Assembly: GCA_036260935.1 (NCBI GenBank)
Contig: DATALQ010000038.1
Span: forward strand, 1 to 64,000
Length of the DNA stretch: 64,000 bases
Source of the DNA: JAEYOM01 sp036260935
GTDB lineage: Bacteria; Bacillota; Clostridia; Acetivibrionales; DTU013
Reading direction: 5' to 3'
Below are positions 8,727 to 17,424 of the stretch, piece after piece. Below the pieces are notes generated by a model. The model was not told the DNA's origin and did no database searches. It saw only the letters and a list, made by a program, of their open reading frames with translations. Both the position numbers and the translations under genes were made by a program. How positions within the stretch are numbered: position 1 is the first letter of the stretch; each line of letters begins with the position of its first letter.

Positions 8727-9653
8727 TTATAGAACGCTTGCCAGTGATATGAATAAACCCAGCACTGTAAGTATGACAGTGACAATCGTAAGGAAAAACA
8801 GTACCCTGGATATCTTTCTCATCTGATTGTCGCTGACTTTACCGCCAAGGCTGTCTGTGATGTGGGTCCATAACGTAGTCAGTAATCTTTCGTCCAACCT
8901 GTTATGTTCCTCCAATTCTTTTTCATCAAAAGCTACAATATCTCTAATGCTGTCTAAATCATCAAGCTTCTTGTAATACAAGCAATATTGATATATTGCA
9001 TGAATCAAATCCAGCTTCAAATCGTTACTGATCTTCCTGTTGTAATAAACTATCATATTCGGAATACTTATTCTTATATAATGCTCTCTGCCGTAAAACA
9101 CCGTCGATTCTATTATTTTAAAGCTCAGGGATCCTAATTTATCGACTAACCTGTTAAATTGATATTTGTTCTTTGGCAATAATATCAATGTATATGTATA
9201 AAATAAAATTATTTTTCCTTTTTCATTAATGGCCTTCTTGTCCACAAGGCCATTAACCTTCTGTACAATTTCAGAGATAATAAGCTTGCAGGAATAGTCC
9301 TTTATTTTATCCCGTATATCTCTCAGGGGCGATTTGCTTTCCGTTTCAAATGTATATTTTATTATAACCCTGTGATGATAATAATAAAATTCTATATTCA
9401 AATTTCGTAAAGATTTTATGCTTTCTTTTAACGATTGTTCAAGTTCTTTGAAGTGATGTTTTAATATCCGATACTGCAAATTGGATACTCCATCACCTGG
9501 GATTTTTTTAAAGATTTCGTTACCATCGAAAATTTCTTTTTCTATTTTGTTGACTTCGTCCGCTGAAAATACAACTTTGTCGTCTACAAATTTCATTAAT
9601 GCAAGTACATATATTTCTACCGTCATATTCTTTTGCTGGGAAAACAATATCAT
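8727..9653 (-). CDS. Unrecognised protein with a C-terminal membrane anchor
   Basis: A 308-residue protein of no family I recognise. It begins MILFSQQKNMTVEIYVLALMKFVDDK after a strong AAGGGG site. The body is mostly charged and helical with a central beta-like part (LNIEFYYYHHRVIIKYTFETES, then HYIRISIPNMIVYYNRKIS). An acidic stretch (VAFDEKELEEHNRLDE) is followed by one hydrophobic segment at the extreme C-terminus (VLFFLTIVTVILTVLGLFISLASVL). That architecture fits a tail-anchored cytoplasmic protein. It is AT-rich compared with the genes after 12 kb. It stands alone, and neighbours give no clue. Confidence 0.6.
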   Translation of the reverse strand: MILFSQQKNMTVEIYVLALMKFVDDKVVFSADEVNKIEKEIFDGNEIFKKIPGDGVSNLQYRILKHHFKELEQSLKESIKSLRNLNIEFYYYHHRVIIKYTFETESKSPLRDIRDKIKDYSCKLIISEIVQKVNGLVDKKAINEKGKIILFYTYTLILLPKNKYQFNRLVDKLGSLSFKIIESTVFYGREHYIRISIPNMIVYYNRKISNDLKLDLIHAIYQYCLYYKKLDDLDSIRDIVAFDEKELEEHNRLDERLLTTLWTHITDSLGGKVSDNQMRKISRVLFFLTIVTVILTVLGLFISLASVL

Positions 9654-9888
9654 AGTTCTTTTCCCCTTTTAAAAGATTTTATTTCATGAAAAATTTGTAA
9701 TATACTATTCTTAGTAACATTATAGATAATTTTTCGAGCAATGTCTATTCATGCATTTTGATTGGCGTTCGCCTGGTAGAAATACATTCACAAGTAATGG
9801 GTCTGCAACCGGCAGTTGCTAATTTGATATTGGTAGTTGGTGGAAATTATTTTTCCCCTCCTGTATCATTGGTTTGAGGTGATCGAAT

Positions 9889-10569
9889 ATGAAGTTTCAG
9901 GACAAATTGCAGATGTTTAGAAGAGAAAAAGGTATGTCCCAGGAAAGCTTAGCCGAGGTAATCGGAGTGTCAAGGCAGGCAGTAGCCAAGTGGGAAGTAG
10001 GGCAATCATACCCGGAGATCGATAAGTTGATATGCTTGAGCGATACCTTCAGGGTCAGTCTGGATAGGCTTGTTAAGGATAATGATGATGAAAATTGTGC
10101 ATATCTCAACGATGAACGGCAAAGCTTCGTTGACGGAAATGTGATAGATTTTCTGCTGCGTGCAAAGAAGGCCACTTATGCGGCACATGGGGCGGAAATA
10201 GAACCTTCGAGGCCCAATTCACACGATCTTCAGTATGTCGAAGGCGATTTGAAATATATCGATACCTACGTGGGCGGAGAAAAATTTTCGGGGGAAGAGG
10301 CTTTGTGGCGTGAGGATCTCCCTTTCTGGGCGATGAATTATGCCGGAAGGATCATTGCCGACGGATTTTCGGGGGACTTTCTGAAGGAATGCCTTATGCG
10401 GGTTCCGAAAGAGTACCCTTACCGCGGGCCGCTGGTATATCAAAACGGACAGTACGCTTACCATTGTTTAATTAATGGGGAATTTGAATGGTTTAACGGG
10501 TATGAAGAAATCTTCAGCAACGGTATCAAGGTGTATGAATGCATTTTTCACGGCGGTTGTGTGAAATGA
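9889..10569 (+). CDS. XRE-family regulator with C-terminal DUF5680-like domain
   Basis: A 226-residue regulator. Residues 1-62 form an HTH_3/XRE DNA-binding domain (FRREKGMSQESLAEVIGVSRQAVAKWEVGQSYPEIDKL). The rest matches my memory of DUF5680: IDFLLRAKKATYAAHGAE near the start of the domain, DLQYVEGDLKYIDTYVGGEKFSGEEALW and FWAMNYAGRII, which is usually found fused to XRE domains or standing alone in Firmicutes. The ligand is unknown. TTTGAGGTGATCGAAT precedes the ATG. It ends 5 bp before the convergent MFS gene. Confidence 0.85.
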   Translation: MKFQDKLQMFRREKGMSQESLAEVIGVSRQAVAKWEVGQSYPEIDKLICLSDTFRVSLDRLVKDNDDENCAYLNDERQSFVDGNVIDFLLRAKKATYAAHGAEIEPSRPNSHDLQYVEGDLKYIDTYVGGEKFSGEEALWREDLPFWAMNYAGRIIADGFSGDFLKECLMRVPKEYPYRGPLVYQNGQYAYHCLINGEFEWFNGYEEIFSNGIKVYECIFHGGCVK

Positions 10570-10574
10570 TGGGA

Positions 10575-11870
10575 TCAATCGGCGTCAGCCGCCCTCTTTT
10601 TCCATTCCCACGCTAAAATGCCGATCATTCCGGCAGCACCGAGTATGGATATAATGAAAGTAAGCAGCCATATGTAATTCAATCCGGCTGACTGAATGAA
10701 TTTCCCAGCCGCCGAGGTACCCAATGCAGCTCCTGTGCTCCAGCTCAGCGAACCTACGGCGTTAAATCTTGCTCTGAAGTTGCTTGGACTATGGTCGGCA
10801 AGATATACTCCGAAGTTTGTAACGACCAGGATTTCTCCAAGAGTCCAGATCACTGTTGAAAGTATGAAAAGATAGTAGCTGTGGATCAGGCCGAGCATTC
10901 CGAAACCGACAGCGTAGACTAAGCCTGCAATAGTTATATTGGCAAGGGGTCTGAGGTGTTTTGTAAGAGAGGTGACCGCCGCTGTGCAGAATATCACCGT
11001 CAAAGCATTTATGCTCATTAAAAAGCCGAACCTGCTGGCCCCTGTATTTCCGAATACCGCCTCGGCCGTCAGAGGCAGGGAGAACCTGTGCTGAGTATAG
11101 ACGAAGCTATAAAGTATATATATTAAAAGGAATATGGCTATCCGCGGCCGTTTTACCAAAGCCGTGAAAATATTCCCTTCTTCTTTCTTTTCGTGTTCCG
11201 TATAGACTGTTGTATCCAGGTTCTCCGGCTTTATTTCCTTCACGTTTCTCCATATTAAAAGCATTGCTATGAATGAAGTCAGTGCATCGCCTATAAAAAG
11301 CATCGGAAGGAAATTGTTAAATAGAAAGCCGGCTACGATAGGTCCCAGGGCTACTCCTATATTAATGCCCAGATACTGCAGCGAAAAACCCTGCTGCCTC
11401 TGCCGGGGGGGCAGGATATCGGTTATTATTGCATTAAGCGGCGGTCTTACAGCACCTGAGAAAAATGTTGACATCAAAAGCAATATCACGATCGGAACGG
11501 GATCGGTCAGAAAAGCGCAGGGAAGCAGTGACAACGCCGCTCCTCCCTGAGCGATAAGGTAGGTCCTTTTTCTACCGAACTCGTCAGCAAGTTTTCCGCC
11601 GATAAATGATGAGGGGATTCCGGCGAGCGAGGATATAGTAACAATAATACCGGCCATCTCAAAGGAAAGACCGATTTTTACAGTGAGGTACATTGTAAGG
11701 AAAGGCATCACAAAATCGCCGAATCTATTTATAATGGTAGCTCCGAACATTATGTACATATTTCCGGGGAGCCCTTTGTACGTGTTGAGAATTTTGATAA
11801 GACCATCTCTTTTCTCGTTGTTTTGAGTTAAGTTACAGCATAATGCATTTTTGATGTTTAGGCAATACAT
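10575..11870 (-). CDS. MFS-family multidrug-type exporter
   Basis: A major facilitator transporter of up to 431 residues with about twelve membrane segments. It shows the MFS loop 2-3 motif GGKLADEFGRKRTYLIAQ and the segment PLNAIITDILPPRQRQQGFSLQYLGINIGVALGP, as in the drug:H+ antiporter group. It ends in a short basic tail (WEWKKRAADAD). The start is uncertain: the ATG at 11870 has only a weak site, and the first 30 residues (Cys/Asn-rich) do not look like family sequence, so translation may begin further in. Substrate unknown. Confidence 0.8.
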   Translation of the reverse strand: MYCLNIKNALCCNLTQNNEKRDGLIKILNTYKGLPGNMYIMFGATIINRFGDFVMPFLTMYLTVKIGLSFEMAGIIVTISSLAGIPSSFIGGKLADEFGRKRTYLIAQGGAALSLLPCAFLTDPVPIVILLLMSTFFSGAVRPPLNAIITDILPPRQRQQGFSLQYLGINIGVALGPIVAGFLFNNFLPMLFIGDALTSFIAMLLIWRNVKEIKPENLDTTVYTEHEKKEEGNIFTALVKRPRIAIFLLIYILYSFVYTQHRFSLPLTAEAVFGNTGASRFGFLMSINALTVIFCTAAVTSLTKHLRPLANITIAGLVYAVGFGMLGLIHSYYLFILSTVIWTLGEILVVTNFGVYLADHSPSNFRARFNAVGSLSWSTGAALGTSAAGKFIQSAGLNYIWLLTFIISILGAAGMIGILAWEWKKRAADAD

Positions 11871-12001
11871 TCTTAAATCCGGGGTTGATGTACCCGTGCT
11901 TTCAAGGCGGGGACCAATGATGCCAGCCGAAATTTATACCTTGATACATACGGGGTTGTAGGCTACAATCTGAATATTGATATATTTGATACAGGTGTTT
12001 T

Positions 12002-12502
12002 ATGAACAGAAGGTTGTTATATAAGAAAGCTTACAGAATATTAAAGGATTCGACTCCACTGAAATTTGACTGCGGTCTGCTTTGCGGCGCAAAGTGCTGC
12101 TCCGGGGAAAGTGATGCGGGCATGTGCCTTTTCCCGGGCGAGGAAATTCTGCTTGAGAAGCATGGTGGCTTTTTATCTATACGGAACGAAAAAATGGCGG
12201 ACACGGATGTTCTTTTTGCCGTATGCAGCCGGACCTGCGATCGCAGATACAGACCTCTGGCTTGCAGGATATTTCCATATGCGCCTTATCTGGATGGAGA
12301 TGGCAGGCTGAGTGTAATAGAGGACCCGCGGGCCAGGTATTTATGCCCTCTTTTGAATAAGCTGCCCGAAATAAGGATGGATAGATTATTTAGAAGAAAT
12401 GTCCGGAGTGTGTTCCAGCTTTTGATTCAGGATGATGAAATAAAAGATTTCGTGCATTTACTATCAGATGTTCTGGATGAGTATAAAAGGTTTGTTGGCT
12501 GA
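12002..12502 (+). CDS. YkgJ-type cysteine-cluster protein
   Basis: A 166-residue soluble protein with a cysteine-rich metal-chelating domain: FDCGLLCGAKCC near 20-31, then a Cys in AGMCLFPGEE, then CSRTCDRRYRPLACRIFPY and RARYLCPLL. The spacing and the RPLACRIFPY segment match the YkgJ/CxxCxxCC family, thought to bind zinc or an Fe-S cluster. Function is not established. Preceded by an AGGTG site. It stands alone between the MFS gene and sspH. Confidence 0.75.
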   Translation: MNRRLLYKKAYRILKDSTPLKFDCGLLCGAKCCSGESDAGMCLFPGEEILLEKHGGFLSIRNEKMADTDVLFAVCSRTCDRRYRPLACRIFPYAPYLDGDGRLSVIEDPRARYLCPLLNKLPEIRMDRLFRRNVRSVFQLLIQDDEIKDFVHLLSDVLDEYKRFVG

Positions 12503-12529
12503 AGTGCCTTGAATTATTGCTGGTCAGCG

Positions 12530-12552
12530 AAAAAGACCCGGCTTGCCGGGTC
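12530..12552 (-). terminator. Terminator of sspH
   Basis: GACCCGG (12535-12541) and CCGGGTC (12546-12552) form a perfect stem around a 4-nt loop. On the minus strand it is followed by five T (12534-12530). Confidence 0.75.
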
Positions 12553-12568
12553 CCATTTAAGATATATG

Positions 12569-12748
12569 TCAGTGCTCCATCAGACTTGAAACAGGTACCT
12601 CCTGCCTGTTTGAGGGTTCGCTGAGAGTGTGTATCATTGCGGTTTCTTTGTTGTCGTTTACACTTTCGATGTATATAGGCTTTCCGTTATAAGTCACATC
12701 GACCATTGTCGGCAGTGAAACGATCGTACTGGCGCGTCCTTTATCCAT
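12569..12748 (-). CDS. sspH: Small acid-soluble spore protein, H type
   Basis: A 59-residue protein. The minus strand reads AAGGAGATAATAC then ATG at 12748 and runs to TGA at 12569. It begins MDKGRASTIVSLPTMVDV and continues TYNGKPIYIESVNDN. Its pattern V-x-Y-x-G-x-P-(V/I)-x-I, then V-x(5)-TAxIH and finally VPVSSLMEH matches the H-type SASP family (SspH of Bacillus, about 59 residues). These are minor spore-core proteins made in the forespore. A CATACTA box (12822-12816) matching the sigma-G -10 consensus lies about 70 bp upstream, although I see no good matching -35. A terminator follows directly. Confidence 0.85.
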   Translation of the reverse strand: MDKGRASTIVSLPTMVDVTYNGKPIYIESVNDNKETAMIHTLSEPSNRQEVPVSSLMEH

Positions 12749-12885
12749 TGTATTATCTCCTTGTAAGTGTATTTATTGTCTATAGACTTTCCTGCAGAGA
12801 AAAGAAATATTCCATTAGTATGGACAAAACGGAACCGGCGCAGTTCGGCAGCAGTCGCAGGGCTGAAGGAATAGCTCTCCATAAG

Positions 12886-12920
12886 TAAAAAAACCGGAAC
12901 TTATATATAAGCTCCGGGTT
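12886..12920 (-). terminator. Terminator of the iron alcohol dehydrogenase gene
   Basis: A long imperfect palindrome (12891-12920) centred on TTATATATAA, with CCGGAAC and GCTCCGG arms. On the minus strand it is followed by a run of T (12892-12887). Confidence 0.75.
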
Positions 12921-12933
12921 CTTTAATATGCGT

Positions 12934-14112
12934 TTATTTGTAAGCCTTGTCCATGATCTCAATTGTTTCATCAAGAGACAGCGTATAGCGATCCATTGTG
13001 AACAGTCCGCCCATAGTACTGCGAGAATTTTCGGCAAGCGTCGGAATCTCTTCATGCTTGATGCCGTAGTCCGACATTTTTATATCGTTGACTCCGCAAG
13101 CCTTCTGCAGGTCGACAAGAGCCTTTACGAAGGCTTGCGCGCGCTTGTTTTCCGGCAGGGAGTCCGTATCGACGCCCATTGCTTTAGCCATATCTGCGAG
13201 CCTCTCGGGAATCTTCGACGCAAAGAAAGTGTAGTAGGCTTCCGAGAGCATTATAAGTCCCGCTCCATGAGGAAGTTCATGATGGAATGCGCTCATGGCA
13301 TGCTCCATGGAATGCTCGGAAGTACAGCTGGATGTGGATTCGACCATGCCTGCGAGCGTATTGGCAAGGGCGACCTGCGTGCGGGCTTCCAGATTGGAAC
13401 CATCTTTCACGCAAACAGGGAGGTACTTTGCTATTAGCTCTATACTTTTCAATGCAAGTATATCGCTGATTGGAGTGGCTATATTCGCAATGTAACCCTC
13501 TGTGGAATGGAAGAGCGCGTCGAAGCCCTGGTAGGCGGTCAGCTTCTCCGGAACGGTCAGCATCAGTTCGGGGTCGACCACCGATAAAACGGGAAATGTA
13601 GACTGGTTGCCGAATCCTATCTTTTCGTTCGTATCTTCTTTTGTAATAACGGTCCAGGGATCAGCCTCGGTCCCAGTGCCCGCAGTAGTTGTAATAGCGA
13701 CTATCGGCAGCGGTTCCGCTTTCATTGGCAAGCCCTTGCCTGTGCCGCCGCCTATATAATCCCAGTAATCTCCCGGGTTTGACGCCATGAAGGCTATACT
13801 TTTTGCAGAATCGATGCTGCTGCCGCCCCCAAGTCCTATGACAAAATCACAGCCCTTGTCCCGAGCAAGCTGTGCACCTTCCATCACGTGCGATTTGACA
13901 GGGTTTGGGAGTATTTTATCAAACAGGACATACTCTATATTCCTGGATTCCAGGATTTTTGTAAGACGATCGAGCGTACCGGTCTGTCTCATCGATTTCC
14001 CGGAAGAAATCACGATAAGTGCCTTTTTGCCGGGCAGTGGTTCTTTTGTCAGTTCATTCAGCTTTCCTGGCCCGAACAGTATTTTTGCGGGCATGTAGTA
14101 ATCAAATTTCAT
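12934..14112 (-). CDS. Iron-containing alcohol dehydrogenase
   Basis: A group III (Fe-ADH) dehydrogenase of 392 residues (family about 385). The NAD-binding part has GLGGGSSIDSAKSIAF near 95-110 and ITTTAGTGTEADPW near 140. The metal site shows an Asp in the FDALFHSTEGY region, then His residues in EHSMEHAMSAFHHELPHGAGL, the family signature. Such enzymes interconvert aldehydes/ketones and alcohols with NAD(P)H; butanol, ethanol and lactaldehyde-type activities all occur, so the substrate is open. It starts MKFDYYMPAKILFGPGKL and is monocistronic with its own terminator. Confidence 0.9.
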   Translation of the reverse strand: MKFDYYMPAKILFGPGKLNELTKEPLPGKKALIVISSGKSMRQTGTLDRLTKILESRNIEYVLFDKILPNPVKSHVMEGAQLARDKGCDFVIGLGGGSSIDSAKSIAFMASNPGDYWDYIGGGTGKGLPMKAEPLPIVAITTTAGTGTEADPWTVITKEDTNEKIGFGNQSTFPVLSVVDPELMLTVPEKLTAYQGFDALFHSTEGYIANIATPISDILALKSIELIAKYLPVCVKDGSNLEARTQVALANTLAGMVESTSSCTSEHSMEHAMSAFHHELPHGAGLIMLSEAYYTFFASKIPERLADMAKAMGVDTDSLPENKRAQAFVKALVDLQKACGVNDIKMSDYGIKHEEIPTLAENSRSTMGGLFTMDRYTLSLDETIEIMDKAYK

Positions 14113-14240
14113 AGAATCGCCACCTTTTGTTACTTTTATTTTCCCATTGCAGATATATTATAACATTATTAAGGAAATTTATATAACCGGCTGAAATTAT
14201 ATGGAGAAATATGGATATAATGAACTGACGGAGGGTTGTG

Positions 14241-15059
14241 ATGAAAACATTCCCAAAATCAGTTATCCTGCTTTTTGTCATATTGACGGCCGCAGTATCG
14301 ATGACTGCACTTACTGTCAGTTGGGCCTTAACGCATGCCGAAAACACCGATATGCCGGAGGCTCCAAGACTTATTGCTCACGCGGGCGGGGAGATTTACG
14401 GCATCCGTCTCACCAATTCCCTTCAGGCTTTGAATAACTCGTACAAGGAAGGGTTCCGATTTTTTGAAGTGGATATAAGCAAAACCTCGGATGGAGTACC
14501 TGTTCTCGTTCACGACTGGGGAAATACAAACTGGTTCAGAAATGTCAAATACTCAACCAGGCCCGCTTCGTATAAGGAGTTCAAATCGGGCAGCACAATA
14601 CTGGGCCTTAAGCTTATGGATCTTGACATGTTGACGGACTGGCTTTCTGAACACAGTGACTCTTTCATTATCACAGATGTAAAGGACGATAACGCCGGCC
14701 TTCTCAGGACAATTGTACAAAGATATCCCGGAATGGCCGGCCAGACAATACCTCAGATATATTCCTTCGAAGAGTACGATATTGTCAGGGATATGGGCTA
14801 CGATCATATAATGTTGACGCTTTACAAGCTCGATGACCCTGCCGATGAGATAAAAGCCTTCTGTGACAATCACGAACTGTTTGGAGTGAGCCTGCCCGTC
14901 GACAGGTGTACCGGGGATTACCTTAAGAAGCTCATAGGACTTGAGATTCCGATGTTTGCGCATACCATAAATGACTACAATACATATGTAAAAGTGCGCG
15001 ACAAAGGTATATATGGCGTATATGCGGATTATTTCCAGCCCTCCGCCTGGGTTGAGTAG
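14241..15059 (+). CDS. Membrane-anchored glycerophosphodiester phosphodiesterase-like protein
   Basis: 272 residues. An N-terminal hydrophobic signal/anchor (VILLFVILTAAVSMTALTVSWAL) is followed by a GDPD-like TIM barrel: LIAHAGGEIYGIRLTNSLQA, then FRFFEVDISKTSDGVPVLVHDW. The two catalytic His positions and the ExD metal pair are present, but the usual ENT after the first motif reads TNS. Family enzymes cleave glycerophosphodiesters to glycerol-3-phosphate and an alcohol. The extracytoplasmic location suggests wall or lipid turnover. A GGAGGG site precedes; GTG at 14238 is an alternative start just ahead of the ATG. The next gene follows 114 bp later on the same strand. Confidence 0.75.
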   Translation: MKTFPKSVILLFVILTAAVSMTALTVSWALTHAENTDMPEAPRLIAHAGGEIYGIRLTNSLQALNNSYKEGFRFFEVDISKTSDGVPVLVHDWGNTNWFRNVKYSTRPASYKEFKSGSTILGLKLMDLDMLTDWLSEHSDSFIITDVKDDNAGLLRTIVQRYPGMAGQTIPQIYSFEEYDIVRDMGYDHIMLTLYKLDDPADEIKAFCDNHELFGVSLPVDRCTGDYLKKLIGLEIPMFAHTINDYNTYVKVRDKGIYGVYADYFQPSAWVE

Positions 15060-15173
15060 AATTATGGCGGTTGCTGGTCGGGCAGAAATATAGCGGTATT
15101 GTTGCAATTTACCATAGATAATTGGTATTATTGTTTGTAAAGAGGAAAGTAAAAGGAAAGTGGCAGGTGCGGT

Positions 15174-15689
15174 ATGGACGAATTCAGAAAACCCTTTGAT
15201 TATTTTGAGGAGCAAGGTATAGGCGGTATTCTCCTGGTTTTGTTTTTCATGTTGATTACGGTAGAGCCGCTCGTCGGTGTATTTGGTATATATTTCGGAT
15301 TCGACTCGATGAGCGTTTACGGCTTCCTCGGGGTGGTTTTTCAGGCGGCGGCCATCATATATACCGTATTTTCGGTCTTTTCGGGGGTCGCTCTCAAGAA
15401 GATGCTTGGTTTCGTAATTCGGGCGATAAAGATTTTTCTTGTTTACAGAGTATTCTTTCTGATCCCGCTTCTGTACTTCAACATGGTCGTGCGGATAGAA
15501 GCTATCCCGTATGAAAAGGGACATGCTTTGTATGAGAATATGCATGCTCAAATCATAAGTTCATTTGTTGTCAGTGTGGCATATACCTTGTTGTTCAGCG
15601 TGCTGTGGTACATATATTTACTCAGATCCAGGAACGTAAGAGAAACGTTTTCGCGGCAAGTCAAAGAAGGCAGCGCCGAGGCACGGTAA
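15174..15689 (+). CDS. DUF2569-like four-helix membrane protein
   Basis: A 171-residue membrane protein with four hydrophobic segments (GGILLVLFFMLITVEPLVGV, YGFLGVVFQAAAIIYTVFSV, IFLVYRVFFLIPLLYFNM, SFVVSVAYTLLFSVLWYIYL). The LWYIYLLRSRNVRETF ending resembles the DUF2569 family ending (YxxxSKRVKNTF). No function is known for the family. GTGCGGT lies upstream of the ATG, with no strong ribosome site. It sits between the GDPD-like gene and a large membrane protein, possibly as one unit. Confidence 0.65.
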   Translation: MDEFRKPFDYFEEQGIGGILLVLFFMLITVEPLVGVFGIYFGFDSMSVYGFLGVVFQAAAIIYTVFSVFSGVALKKMLGFVIRAIKIFLVYRVFFLIPLLYFNMVVRIEAIPYEKGHALYENMHAQIISSFVVSVAYTLLFSVLWYIYLLRSRNVRETFSRQVKEGSAEAR

Positions 15690-15761
15690 AAGGAGTCATA
15701 TGTATATTCCCTGCGGATGTTGGAACAATATTGGTGAATAATTCCATCCCGGGGGTATGTT

Positions 15762-17225
15762 ATGGCGGATAGCGGCAGAAAGTTCAAGTCTGAATATGCA
15801 GCAGCAGGGGTCGTACTCGGCTTCCTTTGCTGCATTTTATTTTTCAGGCCCATAACTGGCGTGGCGGATAATGGAGATTTCGCACGCATAATGAATTCCA
15901 CGGGCCTGCAATATGTCACGAACTCTTCAACCGACCGGTATTTCGGCTATGTGAACCGGCTTTACAACGCAGGCTTTATTATGCCCTTCGGAGGGGGCTA
16001 TTTCACTACGGAGCTTCCGATCGTGCTGCTGGCAGTCTTCATCAGCAGGACATTCCTGAATACAGGCTTATTTGATATACGCTTTCTGGCCGCCATATAT
16101 ACGCTGATTTTTACCGGTGCTTTTTTTCTCGCAGTCAGGTGCATCCGGAAGCGGTCGGACTTTTCGGGCGCTGTTGCTGCTCTAATACTTATTTTCGCAT
16201 TTTGCGACACTGGATATATATCCTATTTCAATTCACTTTATGGTGAACCGGTATCGTCGGTTTTCCTGCTGCTGCTCGCCGCATCGGCGCTGGTTCTGGG
16301 CTCCGAAGAAAAACCTCCGACTTGGGCGCTTGTGCTTTTGGGAACAGGTGCCATCATATTTGCCGGCGCCAAGGTACAGAACTCCCCGGCAGGATTGCTG
16401 GCAGTCCTCCTGCTTGTCAGCGCCTCCCGCCTAAGAAGGGATATTCTGTGGAAACGGGTATCGCTGCTGATGGCGGCCTTCGTTATGGCAGTCTCTTTGC
16501 TTTGCTATACCGGAGTTTCAAATGACATTAAAATCTGCAACAAGTACCAGACCGTATTTTATGGGGTCCTCAGAGGCTCGGCCGATCCGGAAAGAGATCT
16601 CGGGGAACTGGGGCTAGACCCTTCTCTGGCTGTGCTTGCAGGGACAAATTACTTCATGGAGGAATATCCTGTAGATATCAGGACGCCCGAATTCAAGGAA
16701 ATGTTATCGACCAAGGTCAGCCACTTCAAAATCCTTTCTTTTTACCTGAGGCATCCCGGGCGTCTGCTTCAGAAGCTGGAATATGCCGCCGGAAACGGTT
16801 TCAAGCTCAATCAGGGCGTCGGCAATTTTGAAAGATATCCGGGGATAGAATATAAGCAAACCACCAAAGCCTTCAGCTTTTGGGGGGATTTCAAGCAAAA
16901 TGTTTTTCCGCATTCGCTGCCGTTCCTTGCAGCGATATATCTTGCTGCTGCCGGTATAATCCTTTACGAATACATCAGGAACCGAAGGACGCCCGTACGT
17001 TTCACAGCAGAACTTGCCGGCTTCATCCTGCTTACGGGCATGCTGCAGTTCGTCCTTCCGATCATCGGGGATGGTGATGCCGACCTAAGCAAGCACCTCT
17101 ATCTTTTCAACGTAAGCTTCGACCTTTTACTTGTGACCGGGATTACATATATATCACTTAAAATCGCAGCAGCGATAAAGTATGTCAGGGAAAGGCGGTT
17201 GATGGCCAAACTAGGGACGGAATAG
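15762..17225 (+). CDS. Polytopic membrane protein, glycosyltransferase-like (WsfD-like)
   Basis: A 487-residue protein with about ten or more membrane segments. The first extracytoplasmic loop has VADNGDFARIMNSTGLQY, an acidic motif just after the first helix as in GT-C-fold glycosyltransferases and in clostridial proteins often labelled WsfD-like hexose transferases. A large loop (about 260-370) contains DIRTPEFKEMLSTKVSH and YLRHPGRLLQKLEYA. This topology suits transfer of sugar from a lipid carrier outside the membrane, possibly for wall glycan, but that is inference. GGGGGT lies before the ATG. A terminator follows 67 bp after the stop. Confidence 0.6.
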   Translation: MADSGRKFKSEYAAAGVVLGFLCCILFFRPITGVADNGDFARIMNSTGLQYVTNSSTDRYFGYVNRLYNAGFIMPFGGGYFTTELPIVLLAVFISRTFLNTGLFDIRFLAAIYTLIFTGAFFLAVRCIRKRSDFSGAVAALILIFAFCDTGYISYFNSLYGEPVSSVFLLLLAASALVLGSEEKPPTWALVLLGTGAIIFAGAKVQNSPAGLLAVLLLVSASRLRRDILWKRVSLLMAAFVMAVSLLCYTGVSNDIKICNKYQTVFYGVLRGSADPERDLGELGLDPSLAVLAGTNYFMEEYPVDIRTPEFKEMLSTKVSHFKILSFYLRHPGRLLQKLEYAAGNGFKLNQGVGNFERYPGIEYKQTTKAFSFWGDFKQNVFPHSLPFLAAIYLAAAGIILYEYIRNRRTPVRFTAELAGFILLTGMLQFVLPIIGDGDADLSKHLYLFNVSFDLLLVTGITYISLKIAAAIKYVRERRLMAKLGTE

Positions 17226-17291
17226 GGATTTTAATCAATTATTTGTAATTTATCCATAAATGTTATACAATATCATTAATCTATTATCTTC

Positions 17292-17331
17292 GGGGAAAAT
17301 ATACAAAATGTCTCAAGATTCCCCTTTTTTT
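17292..17331 (+). terminator. Intrinsic terminator between the membrane protein and the TPR gene
   Basis: GGGGAA (17292-17297) pairs with TTCCCC (17319-17324) and is followed by seven T. A possible sigma-A promoter TTGTAA-17-TACAAT (17243-17271) lies upstream of it, so it could alternatively be an early attenuator of the TPR gene. Confidence 0.6.
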
Positions 17332-17424
17332 AAGATCTTGATCTTATCTTCGAATAAAAGCTAATGTATTCAGGTGCCTTAGGAATCAGGAATAAAATTA
17401 CATCGATTTTTAGGGGGTTGCAGC

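Noticed and set aside
17243..17424. Riboswitch in the TPR gene leader
   Set aside because: The hairpin with a T-run is fully explained as terminator of the upstream gene, and no known aptamer pattern was seen in the short leader.
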